Assembly: GCF_010093595.1 (NCBI RefSeq)
Contig: NW_022985465.1
Location: 463,185 to 527,184, forward strand
Length of the DNA stretch: 64,000 nt
Source of the DNA: Mytilinidion resinicola
Taxonomy: Eukaryota; Ascomycota; Dothideomycetes; Mytilinidiales; Mytilinidiaceae
Direction: 5' to 3'
The translations under genes were made by a program, and so were the position numbers. The notes under the pieces were generated by a model. It was not told where the DNA came from. It did no database searches and saw nothing but the letters and a program-made list of their open reading frames with translations. Position 1 is the stretch's first letter. The number at the start of each line of letters is the position of its first letter. Of this stretch, positions 32,772 through 44,357 are shown one piece after another.

Positions 32772-33539
32772 TTGGAGCAACTTGTTCGCCAGTTACAAAC
32801 AGATGTCCTTCAGTTACAAACCCAAGTACAAGATTTGCATCGGCAGCTAGACCAACGCTCCGCGCCCGTCCAATACCAACCGACGCAGCCATCACCGACG
32901 CAGCCAGACCAACGCTCCGCACTCGTCCAGCCATCACCGACGCAGCCATCGTCCAAACTCTGGGTATTCCAGGTTGAAACTCCAGGCCAGGACGGCAAAC
33001 CGTCCAGCAAATCATCCAGCAAATCACCTGAATTATCTACGTTATTAAGTCGGGTACCGAAGAGCGAAGACGAATGGTCTACTAAAAGAAAAAGTGTATG
33101 TCTTTGCAAGCTAGAAGAGCTCATCGACGCATTCCGCCTTCTTACGTGTCTATCACAATCAGGCTCTTTGCGCATTGGTGATAAACTAGAAAATGAAGCA
33201 AGCATTCTCGATGTCCTTCAACACTACTGTGTATCTGTAATCGGACTGCGAGAACGGAAAAACTTCGTGATACAGATATCCCGTTACAGTATGGTGCTAT
33301 TATTTTGTCTTTTAATTATTGGCCTCAGGACTGGAACCAAGCTAGAGGTCGTGAATGGTCATTTCAAAAGGAATCTGGCTCTAATAGACATAGGGAGAGC
33401 TTTGATTCCAGTGACTGGAAAGACGATTGAGCTGCCAAGGAGGACGTATGCCTGCAATGGTCGGTGGAATGAAGTGCGAAACTGGCACCCTTCTTTTGGG
33501 ATCATTCATGAGATAAGAGGTGGGCAAATTGTTAAGTAG
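32772..33539 (+). CDS. Hypothetical protein with Thr-Gln-Pro repeats
   Basis: 255 codons open, but the frame begins at TTG; no ATG occurs before residue ~170, so a first exon is missing or unrecognised. An N-terminal coiled coil (LVRQLQTDVLQLQTQVQDL) is followed by two near-identical units (DQRSAxVQ..SPTQP) from a tandem DNA duplication at 32849-32950. Further on: ELSTLLSRVPKSEDEW, a helical KLEELIDAFRLLTCL segment and a possible membrane helix (YSMVLLFCLLIIGL). No family recognised. Confidence 0.4.
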   Translation: MEQLVRQLQTDVLQLQTQVQDLHRQLDQRSAPVQYQPTQPSPTQPDQRSALVQPSPTQPSSKLWVFQVETPGQDGKPSSKSSSKSPELSTLLSRVPKSEDEWSTKRKSVCLCKLEELIDAFRLLTCLSQSGSLRIGDKLENEASILDVLQHYCVSVIGLRERKNFVIQISRYSMVLLFCLLIIGLRTGTKLEVVNGHFKRNLALIDIGRALIPVTGKTIELPRRTYACNGRWNEVRNWHPSFGIIHEIRGGQIVK

Positions 33540-33769
33540 TAATCACGCTCCTCTAGCAGAAATTGATACTTGCGCTTGACTACATGTGTATGCTATTGTA
33601 ACACCTGTGTCCTTGCTGTGCGCTGCGTGAACCCTTTCGTGATGGGCTGTGCCTAGAGACTACGCTATAAGCCCCTGGCCTAGTCTACCCCTAAACTTGG
33701 GCTGCCGTATCGCTATCGACTTCGACCTACAACCCCGCTCTCACACATCGAGCATTCGTATATCGCAGA

Positions 33770-34670
33770 ATGCAGCGTCTATCATACATTGGCAGCACTT
33801 CACACTTTTTCGGCGCTGGCGATGGTGTTGTGATAAAGTCGCCCATGAAGATTTGGGAAAGGAATGCCAATCGTCAAGTACTGGAGGCAAAAAACGCCGA
33901 AGCCATTGGTATTGAACGACAAATTCTAGAAAGACTGGGCCCCCATCCCAGAATTGTTCCGTTTGTGTTCCCCTTGGATCGCCCTGTCGTTGAAGCGTGC
34001 TGATCGCATTAACAGGTACCTGGGAGCGTATGGCAGCTCCTCCACCAAGCTCAGCGAAGCCAGCAATGGGACTCTGCAGGCGTATTTGGAGGAGCATAAT
34101 TTAACAATTGGGGAGTCTCTTCGCTACGCATGGTGCATAGAGTTAGCCGAAGGCTTTGCGTATATATACTCGAAGGGCGTGATACATTCAGACACGAGAC
34201 TCGATAACGTCCTAGTGAATGCCAAGCTAGGTCTCTGGCTCTGCGACTTTGGTGGGTCGACGTGCGACGCGCTGGAATTGAATGGCGGACACTTTCCGGA
34301 CGACCCGTTCTTTGACCCACGACTGGGTTTCGTCTCGACACAAGCAACCGATATCTTTAGCCTAGGGACTCTGTTGTTTATTATTCTCGCTGGCCACCTT
34401 CCCTTCGGAACCGGCCTCAAGGGGGAGCCGTTTGCTAACTGGAGTTCCTATGAGGAACATGTGTACAAACGTTTCGAGGCAGGAGAATTTCCGGATGTGG
34501 CTGGGTTGATGGGCGGGAACGTAATTTGGAGATGCTGGCACCACAAGGAGGACTTTGGATTCAAAACGGCGGCAGATGTGGTCTTGGCCCTAAAATCTCA
34601 ACTGCTAGTGGCGCATGTAGAGCGCCGGAGCGCTGCGGGCGGAGCGTGCAGGAAGATAATTGCTAGCTAA
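33770..34670 (+). CDS. Protein kinase-like gene (HSD type)
   Basis: ATG at 33770 opens a kinase N-lobe: GAGDGVVIKSP (VIK supplies the ATP Lys), AIGIERQILERL (alpha-C Glu) and HPRIVPF. That frame stops at 34003. A second frame, entered by about 34058, continues ASNGTLQAYLEEHNLTIGES, GVIHSDTRLDNVLV (HSD replaces HRD, as common in a fungal-specific kinase group), LCDFGGS, TDIFSLGTLLFIILAGHLPF and a C-lobe to the stop at 34670. An intron around 33987-34044 (GTGCTG to CTCAG) restores frame, but other joins are possible, so activity cannot be judged. Kinase identity is firm; the substrate is unknown. Confidence 0.65.
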
Positions 34671-34866
34671 ACGAGGCCCGACCCGTTCCGAAATTTATGG
34701 AGACTTTGCATGATCAACCCTTGTTCGCCTCGTGAAGGGATTCGAGGCCTCGCTCCTAGGAGGTACTCGTCGCTTGCTTCGAGCCCTGTCGAACACAGGG
34801 CCTAAAACTGGGCTCCAACAAGCTGCTCAGTCTAGTAGCCCCCAGCATCTTTTTTGACGTCCCGCG

Positions 34867-36803
34867 ATGGAACATGCTCAGGGCCAACGGCAGTGCTTAC
34901 TATGTCACTTGAGTATCCAGTCCGATGAGCTTGTTCTTGCTGGTATGAGTCTTTCCAGATGTCTTACCCAATTACTTACCGCATTAGCCTTCGGCGGTGA
35001 CGTGCGCACGCAGCAGCATATATTTCGCGCGTGCAAAGACTTCCTATGTCAAAAATATCCATGCTTCCGCTGCATGACCGGTCCGCCCGTAGTTTTCATC
35101 CATCGGGACTGCTTCTGTTATCTCCGCCATTTCCACTCAGAAACGGCAATACAGCTACGAGACATCCTAGCGTCATGGCCACGAGCTCCCCATACATCCT
35201 CGTTATCATCAAAACGCGATCGCGCAAGGGAAAAAGAATCGTTCGTCTCTTATTTCGGCTATTTGATAGATACTGTAGGGTCATCACAGTCAACCGTCTT
35301 GAATCCAGAGGCCAAAGTCATGAGATTGCTTGTATCGATAGCCAAACTTCCGCAAGAACTTCGCTCGAACATCGCGAAATTGTCGTGGCCATGTGCACTG
35401 CAGCAGCCGTCTGTAATTGTCGCGGAAGCGACGAAACCAGTAGAGAGATTCTTGAAAGGGAATAAAAGCAACAACCTGGACTACTTGAAGTACACAGGGG
35501 AGCATGTTGCAATTCAACGTCTCACCTTCTTCGGTAGATCCTACGTCGCCGGTCTAGATATTGATGGCCAGCAACCGTGCCGTCAAGGCATCCTTCAGCC
35601 CATTGCCATCACACGGGATGAGGTGGGGATCATAGACATCAATTTCTGTGGCGACTTTGAAAGATTGCGACGTGGCTACTGGTATAGAATTTTACGACCT
35701 AAAGCTGAATGCATCGATCTCCGCATACATTCCGAGGTAGAAACCCTCATCTTTGTTCGCCTAACTCGCTAACGACGCTAGTATGTTGTCACAAATATCA
35801 GCTTGGCCCACGACGATATAGAGACAGATTGGGACATTTTTTGGGACCGTCCTCTTTCAACTCCACCCAGTATACCTACCTGGTACACAATCGAGAAGGG
35901 CTCATGTCCCCCGAAATTCATGAGATACGTGGAACTGGACAACGATACTCGGGGGATTACCATTGCCTGTGAGGACAGAGGCATTGTGAGCATTCATGCC
36001 CAAAGTCCTAACCAAACTATTGAAATATACGAAGGAATAGAAGAGAAGGCCTCAGGTGTTGTGTGGGTTTATTTTCCTCTTGCTAAGAAAGAGACTATTG
36101 TAGCTGGGTGGATACGTGAAGTTAACACTTCTCTAAATGATCGGCGCCCTGCTCTAATCGTAAGTCAATCCGATCCCCTCTGTGGCAGTAATATTGATGT
36201 ATAGAATAGTTGAGCACCTCCTTGCAGAGAACCTGTACCTTTGGTCCATACGTTCCTCAAGAAAGGCTGGATTGGTATCGGTTTCAGTCACTCAGCAATC
36301 AATCTGCTCATCCAGTCGCAGGTTTCTGCTATAACGATATGGGCATGGCATGCTCGACACAGTTCAGACTTGGCCTCACTTATGACCTACAAAGGGCGAA
36401 CAACAGCTTGCCCTCCCAGCCATCTTTCGGGGGTATGCACAATCTTCCCGACTCCCCAATACCGCAGTGGTTCCACTCTTCTGCATCGCTTGACGGAGTC
36501 GGTCAGATTCGCTTGTGCATGGATAAGCAAAAACCGCACGTTCCCTGTATCGGAGTTTTGCTAATTTACGCCGACCACGAAGAATCGCTTGGGCAATGGA
36601 GATATGATCGAGACATAGAGGACATAGTGCTCTCGGGACCGATATATTTGTTTTCTGGCAAGGCCGCAGCCGGCCCTTATGTGAGGGTAGTAGGCAATAT
36701 AGAGCAAGAAGAGGAAGGCTGGCGCGAGATCACCCGGAATGACCGGATTGTATGGTGGTTTACCTCTGAATGTTCGCGAGTAGACATCAGAACTGCAAAA
36801 TAG
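34867..36803 (+). CDS. Fungal-specific protein of unknown function, three exons
   Basis: Exons 34867-35736, 35782-36159 and 36228-36803 give 607 residues. Intron 1 (35737-35781, GTAGAA, branch GCTAAC, CTAG; 45 nt) and intron 2 (36160-36227, GTAAGT to TGCAG; 68 nt) both splice in phase 0. The N-terminus has Cys/His pairs (QCLLCH; YPCFRC) that could bind zinc. The C-terminal exon starts RTCTFGPYVPQERLDWYRF and has GFCYNDMGMACSTQFRLGLTYD, a signature I associate with a large fungal family without known role. Only the joined frame gives these continuous blocks. Looks intact. Confidence 0.7.
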
Positions 36804-37465
36804 TCTTGTAGCGTTCTTATCTTGCATTAATCCTACGACGATACTTGTGCTCCAGTGGTAATTGTCACATAGCCCGAGTTGCACGTTACAAGATGTGCGC
36901 CGTGTCCTGGTCAACGCGCAGCGCGGTTGCGTTCGCATCTAGAATGGAGACGCACAAAACTTGTGCTACTACTTCACGTTGCCTTTGTAGAATACCGCAA
37001 AGCACTAAGAGAAGGATTGCACGTGTGCGTCATGTGATTCTCTTACAGGGGCTCTCAGATCTTGTCCGGCGTTCTAATTGCTCGTGAATGTACTACAGAA
37101 AGTTATGTAGCATTAGCACCAGCAGCCGCACATAGAGTCCCGAACCACGCCATGACCATTCTCACATCTCCACAATCTCAACGATTCCCTAAACTCGAAA
37201 TGATTCAAAAAAAGTGATGTTTGCATTCAGCCTATCTAGCTACCACTGCCAACCCTATCAATGCTAGACCATGCCTTTCTGGAACCATGCCGAGTAACCT
37301 CATAGTCCACCCCCTCAGAGACTCTCTCAGGCATGTCCAGCCCCACGGAAAAGAAAGTCTATCAACAATCGAACCCCATTTTTGTCGACCACGTACCTGA
37401 TAGTCGGATATCCATCCAGCCTCGCAAAACCTACTCACTGCTCGCCAGTCCCACACCTCCCTCAA
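36804..37465. other. Intergenic; boundary between accessory and core parts
   Basis: No gene supported. Holds the 3' flanks of two converging genes (plus-strand 34867-36803 and minus-strand 37466-40262). Confidence 0.5.
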
Positions 37466-40262
37466 TCAAACAACGTCTAATCCTGCATCCTTCAGCGCCT
37501 GCTCAGAAACCTTTTGGCCAGCAACCTCAGTCATAGGCCCCTCACACTGCGTCTTCCAGGGAGCGATACTAGAACCACTGTTAGGGGCACCACCGCTGGG
37601 GGCAGCACCACCTACAGGTCCCTCATCACCCCCCTGGTCCCTGATTGATCCATCATCGCGTATCAAACACCCGTGTTCTAGCTCTGCCAGCCTATCCAAC
37701 TCCGAGGGATACTTGGCACCGCTTCCAGAGGCCTCCGCAGGAGGGAAATATTTCACGATCTCGGGGATGTCCGGATTGCGGTAGTTCTCAGGGTTCCGGG
37801 CGACCTCCTCGAAGAAGTCGAGGACGGATTTGAACACGCGCGGGAACACACATTCGGGGTGGTCGGCGGGAGCGTCGTCAACGCCGGGACCGCCAGAGAA
37901 TGTGGGGCAGATAGGGTTAGAGTAGGAGGAGAAGGGGGTATTGGCGTTGTACCTGGGAGTAGGGTCGACGAATGGGATTCCTTCGGTAGACGCGGCGAAA
38001 GGATTGTCCTCGGACGCGGGCACGGGGGGCAAATATTTGCCAGTGTCCTCCGTGATGGGGCCCAGGGGTAAAGGTGTGCCGGTGGATGTGGTGGGTCCTT
38101 CGGTGGACGCGGTGGCTGGTCCTTTGCTTTTACTGGATGAGGGCGTAGGCGCCTTCGGGCGCTCGACGAGTTCTTCTTTGCGCTCGTCAGAGGGAAGCTG
38201 AGGCTGGGTGCCTGTCGTGGGTCTGGCGTTCTCGTCACCCACAGAAGGATCGTCTGTTGAAGGTTTGATCAGTATGGTAGTAATATGAGAAGCTGGCATT
38301 CCAGTCCTTGACTTACCGATGAGAGAGAACAAAGGCTCTTTGGATGGCTCACCGGCGGCTCTTATGGTGTTACTGGAGGAAGGCGAAGGCGAATCAAGGA
38401 CGCCAAGGGAATGAGGATCGATTTCTGCATGGTCGATCAATACTTTGGGAGCATAGAAGGCTGGAGCCGAATTCCTTGACTTACCTGTGGGAGAGCTCAG
38501 CAATGCGTTCGTTGACCCGGGCTTCGTTGGATCAGCCTCCTCGCCGTAGGAAGCTGTAGCATCCTTTTTCTTTGGAGAAAGCGCGGATACTATCTTCTTC
38601 GGTTTCAAGATGTCCAACTTGTCCTGCACCTTGTCCTGCACGGAAGAGGCAATCTTTCGCAACTTCCCCAGCTTCTTTGGCTCCGTCTCCGGCTCTGCTA
38701 TCACTTCAAGCCAGGAGATCTTATGATTTTGTGGCCAGATCATAGCTGCCCCACTAAGCTTCTTCTGCCTTGAATCCGGCTCTGTCTGAACCCAGGCGCC
38801 ATCGACCTGGATTGGCTTCGCCACTGGCATACCGGCAGGCTCGTCATACTCAGGCTTGACCCAAGCACGAGTACGATGGCGAAGGAAAGATGCGAGGTGT
38901 GGGTTCGTGATCACATCGGCTGCAGTATCAGGCTGAATGCACGCCATTGCTTTGATCTGAGATGGGAAGGGGGCTGAGTGGGTCCTATTTGGGAACAACG
39001 TGGTGGCGACATTCTCTAGAACACAATCAGCATCTTTAACATGTATTTGAGCAAGACGCTGCTAGAGGATGTGCTATGGTGTGCTTCGAGATGATGCAAA
39101 GGAGAGAGGGCTTGTTGTGAGAATTCTCCTGCAAGCCTTGCTTCAAGGTGCTCCGCGCTGCAGAACGCGACAGTAATTTTGTGGGTATGAATAGGAAAAA
39201 GGACTTACCATTGCGGTTCATGAGCATCAAGAGGTCTTTTGCCCCGGATTCAATACCAACAACGTACAGCTCAGCGTCAGGATGAACATATTCTTTGCGG
39301 CCGATGATGTGCTTGAAGACATACATGATATGGTCTCGTGGGGTCTCGTTGCCTGGCACCTTGTTCGCGTCCGCAATAGAGATATCTCCATGGATACGCG
39401 TTTTTTGCTGTAAAGCTTGCCAAGAGGTTATGGTCATGGCCTCGTTCCGCTTGTAGGAGAAATACTGCTGTCCAGTGTTCAGGACAATGATGCCAGGTGG
39501 TCCTCCATCATGCACATCGCCCGGCTGTGCCAAAAGTTGAGCAGCCTTGTTTGTGTGTTCTGGCAACACGTCGGCCGAACCTTGAGCGCCGGCAGGGCGT
39601 TTCTTCGAAACTTCGGTTTCGTTCAATGACTTGGCAGCAACTTCCTTCTCTTCACCTGGAGCCTGAACATTGGAACCGAAATCGGTGTCCGGAGGCAGAT
39701 TGGACGGGTGGGCGTCAAGAGGAACACCGTCTGTGGAACGCTTCACCATTTCCTTGACAAGTTTGGCCACCGAGCCACCATCGAGGCCTTCCGAGCGATG
39801 CAACAGTCGGTATGCCAGAATACCCAAGTCCTGTCTGCTATCATTGACAATAACGATGACTCGCTTTCGGGTCTTGAGGATGTCGGCTTCAGTAGCCAGT
39901 ATGGGGAGATGTGGTTGGTATTCGGACGACGGAGGAGGCTCTTTGGAGAACCCTGGGAGGTAGTAGCGGTAGATACCCAGGGCCTCAAGGCGGGAGTAGA
40001 TCTCAGCGCGAGTGACAACTTCAGGCAGTGCTGGTTAGCTTGTGGTCAAAAAACAGCTATTGGCTGTACAGAGCTTACTGTGCATGGCTTCCCGATGTAC
40101 CTCGTTGTGACGAGGGTCGGTGGTGTGATAGAAGTTGAAGTTCAGTCTGGGGTCTTCGATTAGCTTGATGAAGCCCTCGTCAGTGACGAAGTATCCCAAT
40201 TCCTTGAGATTGGCGGGATACACAGGGTCTGGCTCAACGCCTCCTTCCCTAAGGCGAAACAT
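37466..40262 (-). CDS. Arb2-domain protein with disordered tail
   Basis: Start ATG 40262-40260 (MFRLREGGVEPDPVYPANL). Exons: 40262-40079, 40030-39209, 39015-38485, 38424-38317, 38253-37466; 810 residues. Family blocks: LKELGYFVTDEGFIKLIEDP, then VIVNDSRQDLGILAYRLL, GIIVLNTGQQYFSYKRNEAM, AELYVVGIESG and, after the tail, CPTFSGG and FPRVFKSVLDFFEE. This is the Arb2-type fold related to the Argonaute-binding factor Arb2 of fission yeast, known there from siRNA-directed heterochromatin. The ~340-residue linker is Ser/Pro/Thr-rich. Introns 3 and 4 (38484-38425, 60 nt; 38316-38254, 63 nt) both begin GTAAGTCAAGGA and contain no stop, so retention would simply add 20 and 21 residues. Confidence 0.8.
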
Positions 40263-41054
40263 TGTCAGCACGTCGCCTCTCAGATCGAGAGGAAAGAGAG
40301 GGCAGGATAACAACACAGGTCTGAAGCTGAAGCACTGTTGACAGCGAGAAGAAGCTGCACACAGACGCGGCTCTGAGTTGTGATCGAGCGAAGTTGTTGG
40401 TGGTGGTGGTGGTAGTGTTGTGTTGTGTTGGGATGGTTTGTTGTGGAGGAGAGGAGGAGCGAGAGCCGCGAAGTCGAGGTCCAAGTTGGCGGTGAGGGCG
40501 CGACTCCTTCACCTGGATTGACGCTGCTTGCGCTGGCCCAGCGAGAGAAGCAGTCGGGAAAGATGGTGCAATTGCTCCCCGTCCAATTTCTTGTAAGTCT
40601 TTCGAAGCGCGATAAACGGCGTCATAAGTGTTCGCCGACTAATGATGTGCGAGTGAGAGCCTTGGAAATTTAGAATACACAAGAAGTCGGAAGTTTAACA
40701 GGAGGATAAGGTCGAAATCCAAGGATAGGATCTACAGGCCTGATAATTCACCAGGGGTGTCCAGTATCGTTGGTGACCTAACGAAGTGAGTGCGGTCTAG
40801 GACCTCAGAAACGGAAGGCTGCAGGAAAAGTAATAGCCTGCTTGGCAAACTTGGTGGGAGTTCACCTATGGGCGCCGAGGCGATAAATCGCAATCCCGCA
40901 AAGCAAGGAGTCACGATAGATGTAGCAATTGCCTGGTGTTCTTACAGTTCATATTTACAGCTCGAGCAATGAACGCCTAGCTATGCAGTGCATCCCCAGA
41001 ATCATATAGGTTCATAGCACTTAGGCCATAACCTTCAGTGTCGCATTTCTACAT
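40263..41054. other. Intergenic, nothing supported
   Basis: Upstream leader of the Arb2 gene; the minus frame stays open to 40484, but that part lacks family resemblance. Contains a CCACCACCACCAC-like tract near 40400. Beyond it is the 3' flank of uS14m. Confidence 0.5.
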
Positions 41055-41573
41055 CTACCAGCTCGCTTTCCTCACACCAGGTATGTTTCCAGAGAGCGCG
41101 TTGAGACGGAATTGAAACTGAACGTTCCTTTGTTAGCCATGGTCGAAATGGAGAGGCCGGTTCCCGGTGTATGGCAGGAGAGCCAGAAGCGTACCCGTCC
41201 CATCCTAAAATCGCTCATGATACCCCTTCCCTTTCCTCCCATTATACATCGGTTCTTAACCTGAGTGAACCTCGTGTAGCAGTGCATTTGTGATAGCTGG
41301 AGTTGGGCTTGCGCGCGGACTCGTTGAGGGAGAGTTGTGTTGTGGATGATGTATCGGAGGGCTTGTCTATTACAAAGAAGGCGATGAGCAAGGTGTAGGA
41401 ATGCGCATCGAGTACTATGCCCACTGTAGGGGATGAAGGCATGAAGCATCGTAAGATGGGGCTTACCGTTCGGGCTCGAATTGCGCAAACACCTTGCGCT
41501 TGTTGTGATCTCGGAGATTCCGTACATTAACGAAGCAGCCAATGTCCAGCCTCTTCGCGCGGAATTGAGACAT
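41055..41573 (-). CDS. Mitochondrial ribosomal protein uS14m (MRP2 type)
   Basis: Three exons, 41573-41467, 41366-41195 and 41117-41055, encode 113 residues, the size of fungal mitochondrial S14. The introns are 41466-41367 (GTAAGC to AATAG, 100 nt) and 41194-41118 (GTACGC, branch GCTAAC, TTCAG, 77 nt). Conserved parts: MSQFRAKRLD, VRNLRDHNKRK, the core QALRYIIHNTTLPQRVRAQA, CIMGGKGRG and the C-terminus LSGNIPGVRKASW. It is a component of the head of the mitochondrial small subunit. The last exon (21 codons) is only visible after splicing. Intact. Confidence 0.95.
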
Positions 41574-42001
41574 GATGGAGGTTTGCGGGGGGTCGACCGG
41601 ATGAGATGCGAAAGTGCTGGGCTCTTTCGAGGTTGAAGGCTTTCGCGGAATTTGCCGAGGCCGACTTTCTTTGAAACTCGTGATTTCGACGTCCAACGTT
41701 ATCAGTTCAAAACATCGCAAATCAACTCACAGAGACACACTATCTTTTCGAGTCTGCAAGCTCGCCAGGAAGCTGTCCAAATCTCTTGCCCAAAGCCGAA
41801 AGAACAAGCGCTCAACCCTCGGTCTGGGAAACCAACATTACTGCTTACGGGTCACTAGCAGATCATGACTTACCTGCAATAAATCATTCTACAAGAATCT
41901 CCAGAAACAGTAATCTGAAAGTACAGACTGGAGCAGGGCCCTCTCAACTTATACCATTCCAACCGCTGTATATTACACATCGTCTCAAGAAGTCCAGCAA
42001 A
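41574..42001. promoter_or_regulatory. Shared divergent promoter, uS14m / UFL1-like
   Basis: 428 bp separate the two start codons transcribed away from each other. The uS14m side begins with the 20-mer TGATGGAGGTTTGCGGGGGG (41573-41592), which recurs at 60176-60195. No other motif is assigned. Confidence 0.5.
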
Positions 42002-44357
42002 ATGACTACAATTTTCTCTCCCACTGACGTACAGGACCTAGTCCGCCTGTTCCAGCCGACAGCAGTCCTCAATAGCAGTGAACATGACGGCCGAACCCCT
42101 CCAATGTCACTATTGCCCTCTCAGTCTGGTAAGGGCTTCTTAGTCTTCACTAAGGTTGTACAAGAGCTGGAACGAAAGCTCACGGAAGGTTAGTAGAACT
42201 GCATCCTTTGTCTTCTACTGGCCATAAGTTTTTGCCTACTTTTTAGCACGTACCCATGGTGCTTCAAAAAAGTTTCAGACCCCGTCAGGTATCGTCCCAT
42301 TGAGCCCGAGCTCCTACTCTTAAGAGCAACAAACTCGCAAGCACGGCCGTTGAGGTGGCTAGCGAAGTCACCAGGGGCTTAGACTGATGAATCTGCTTGC
42401 GTGTCGGGGGAAGACTATATATGGACTCATGACGAGGAAATGTCGATTAAGCCGAAGCAATAACTGATCTTGACAGAAACCAAACGGATCGATGTCTCTA
42501 CCATCTCCCAAGAGTTGGACGTCAGCGATGTGATAGTGCTACGAATCCTGAAAGAATCGCCTTCTCAAGCTCTATTCTCTCGAGATAAGCGTCACATTCT
42601 CCCGGATAGCGAAGTACGGAGGATGAGACAGCAACTACTGGACTCTACGAGCCGAAGACTCGTAATCAAGTCGGCCCTCTCACACGATAAAGACCTATCG
42701 CCTGAAGGCATTGATGCGTTAGTCGCCGGGGCAGGCGGAGGTCTGCTGCAACTAGAAAACCCTCAATCAGGAAGTGTACACCTGACAGCCGTCACGTATC
42801 AGAGCTCGGTGGACAATGAGATCCACACCGCGCTCCAAACTAGTCAAACTGAAGCCAAGTATACAAAAACACTCATCCTTGCTGAAGTCTTCGTACTAAC
42901 ATGGTGCAGGTCTACTAGACTACTCTCCGAGCACTTCATTGGCACTCCACCGTTGTGGTATATCTTTCAGAGAGCAGAACATATGTCCACGGGAGATATA
43001 AACCTTCGCGGGAGAGTTGAGATGACTGAATCTGCCGTGGCCTACCAGCCAGAAACGTATCTCGTCAGTATGCAAGACCATACTCTCGAGCAACTTCGCG
43101 CGGGCGCCATATCTCATAGTAGTATGGAGCAGTTCGTAGAATTGCTACCTGAGTTGTACAATGACGTATCAAGCGTTCGGACATACTTCCAGACAGTTCT
43201 GGGCGATTTCGGATCGTTCGAATCCAAATACGCAATCTCCCAGACATGGCTGGAAGCAAATCGCAATAATGAAGTGCAAAAGCTGGTCGTCGATGGATAC
43301 TCATATGTGGCGGTATGTCTATTATATGCTTTCAGAAACTGCACTATATTTGCTAACGGTAGTGAAGTCCTCCATCAAAGAGAATTTCCCTAAAGAGCTT
43401 CAAGCGGGCATTCTAGCGACCGAGACAGAGGGAGTAATCTCATTGATTGGAGAACCTCCGAATGCCACGAAAGTAACTGCGGTCAAGCAGTACCTAATTC
43501 GAGATGACTACCTGCAGGAACTCACCGAGTGCATCCTCAACGCATCTCGGGAGCAAGCAAAGACTCAATGGGCGCGACTTGAACAAGATGCCGGGCAAGA
43601 GTGCTCGCTAGTAGACTCGGGTATCTTCGAAGAGTTCTCAAAAGGTGCGAAGACCCAGGACGACGTCACAGTTCTGAAAGCCGTGTTTGAGAAGAACGAA
43701 GCACAGGCCAAGGCGGTTTTTGCGGAGCAAATTGCGACTCTAGAATCAGAGAATGAGACAGAGTTCGCACTTTTCTGGTCAGACAGAGTCCTTGCACGCC
43801 TTCACGTCTACAGAACCAGCGCGGATGCGATCGTAGACCCCAAGCTTAGAGGCCAACTACTGGAACTCTTACAGACCCACCTTGTCAAAGAGCTAATCCC
43901 AGAGTCACTCACTCGAGCTCAAACCAGGGGCCTAATCCGGAGCAAGAAGACGAAGAAGAACACGTCAAAGTTCACTACAGCAGTCAGATCTGCATCAAAC
44001 CTACCCGCCATCTCATCTTCTCTAGACAAATTCGCGAAGAAACAAGGCATCGACGGCCCGACCCCAGAAGTTCTTGCAGAAAAGAAGTCAAGCCAGCTGA
44101 AAGAGCTGATCCGCGGCATGAAGAAAGACGCAGACGGACCTCGCCTCTTCCTGACGCTCGTGGTGGTGCTGCTGGCCAATCGACAGGCAGGCATCGTGTA
44201 TGTGACTGGTAAGTTTGCGCCGAAGCTCATGAAGCTGCTGAAGGAGTCGATGAGTGGCGAGGAATACGAGCAGCTGGATAAGTGGAAGGATGCGGTAAAG
44301 GCGGGGAGCTTGACAGCTGAAGATAAGGCGCAGATGAGAGCGTTGGCGGCAGAGTAA
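42002..44357 (+). CDS. UFL1-like protein (E3 UFM1-ligase family)
   Basis: Exons 42002-42188, 42477-42858, 42910-43312 and 43368-44357 give 653 residues. The introns are 42189-42476 (long, GTTAGT to GACAG), 42859-42909 (GTATAC, branch ACTAAC, TGCAG; 51 nt and stop-free) and 43313-43367 (GTATGT, branch GCTAAC). Resemblance to UFL1 is in architecture. A helix plus winged-helix segment (VVQELERKLTEETKRIDVST onward) matches the region around human UFL1 residues 110-180. A basic low-complexity spot (RSKKTKKNTSK) comes next. The C-terminal helices (LFLTLVVVLLA, GKFAPKLMKLLKESM) match the UFL1 C-terminal repeat domain. UFL1 with UFBP1 attaches UFM1 to ribosomes at the ER. The match is by eye and moderate; another helical-repeat scaffold is possible. 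Confidence 0.5.
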
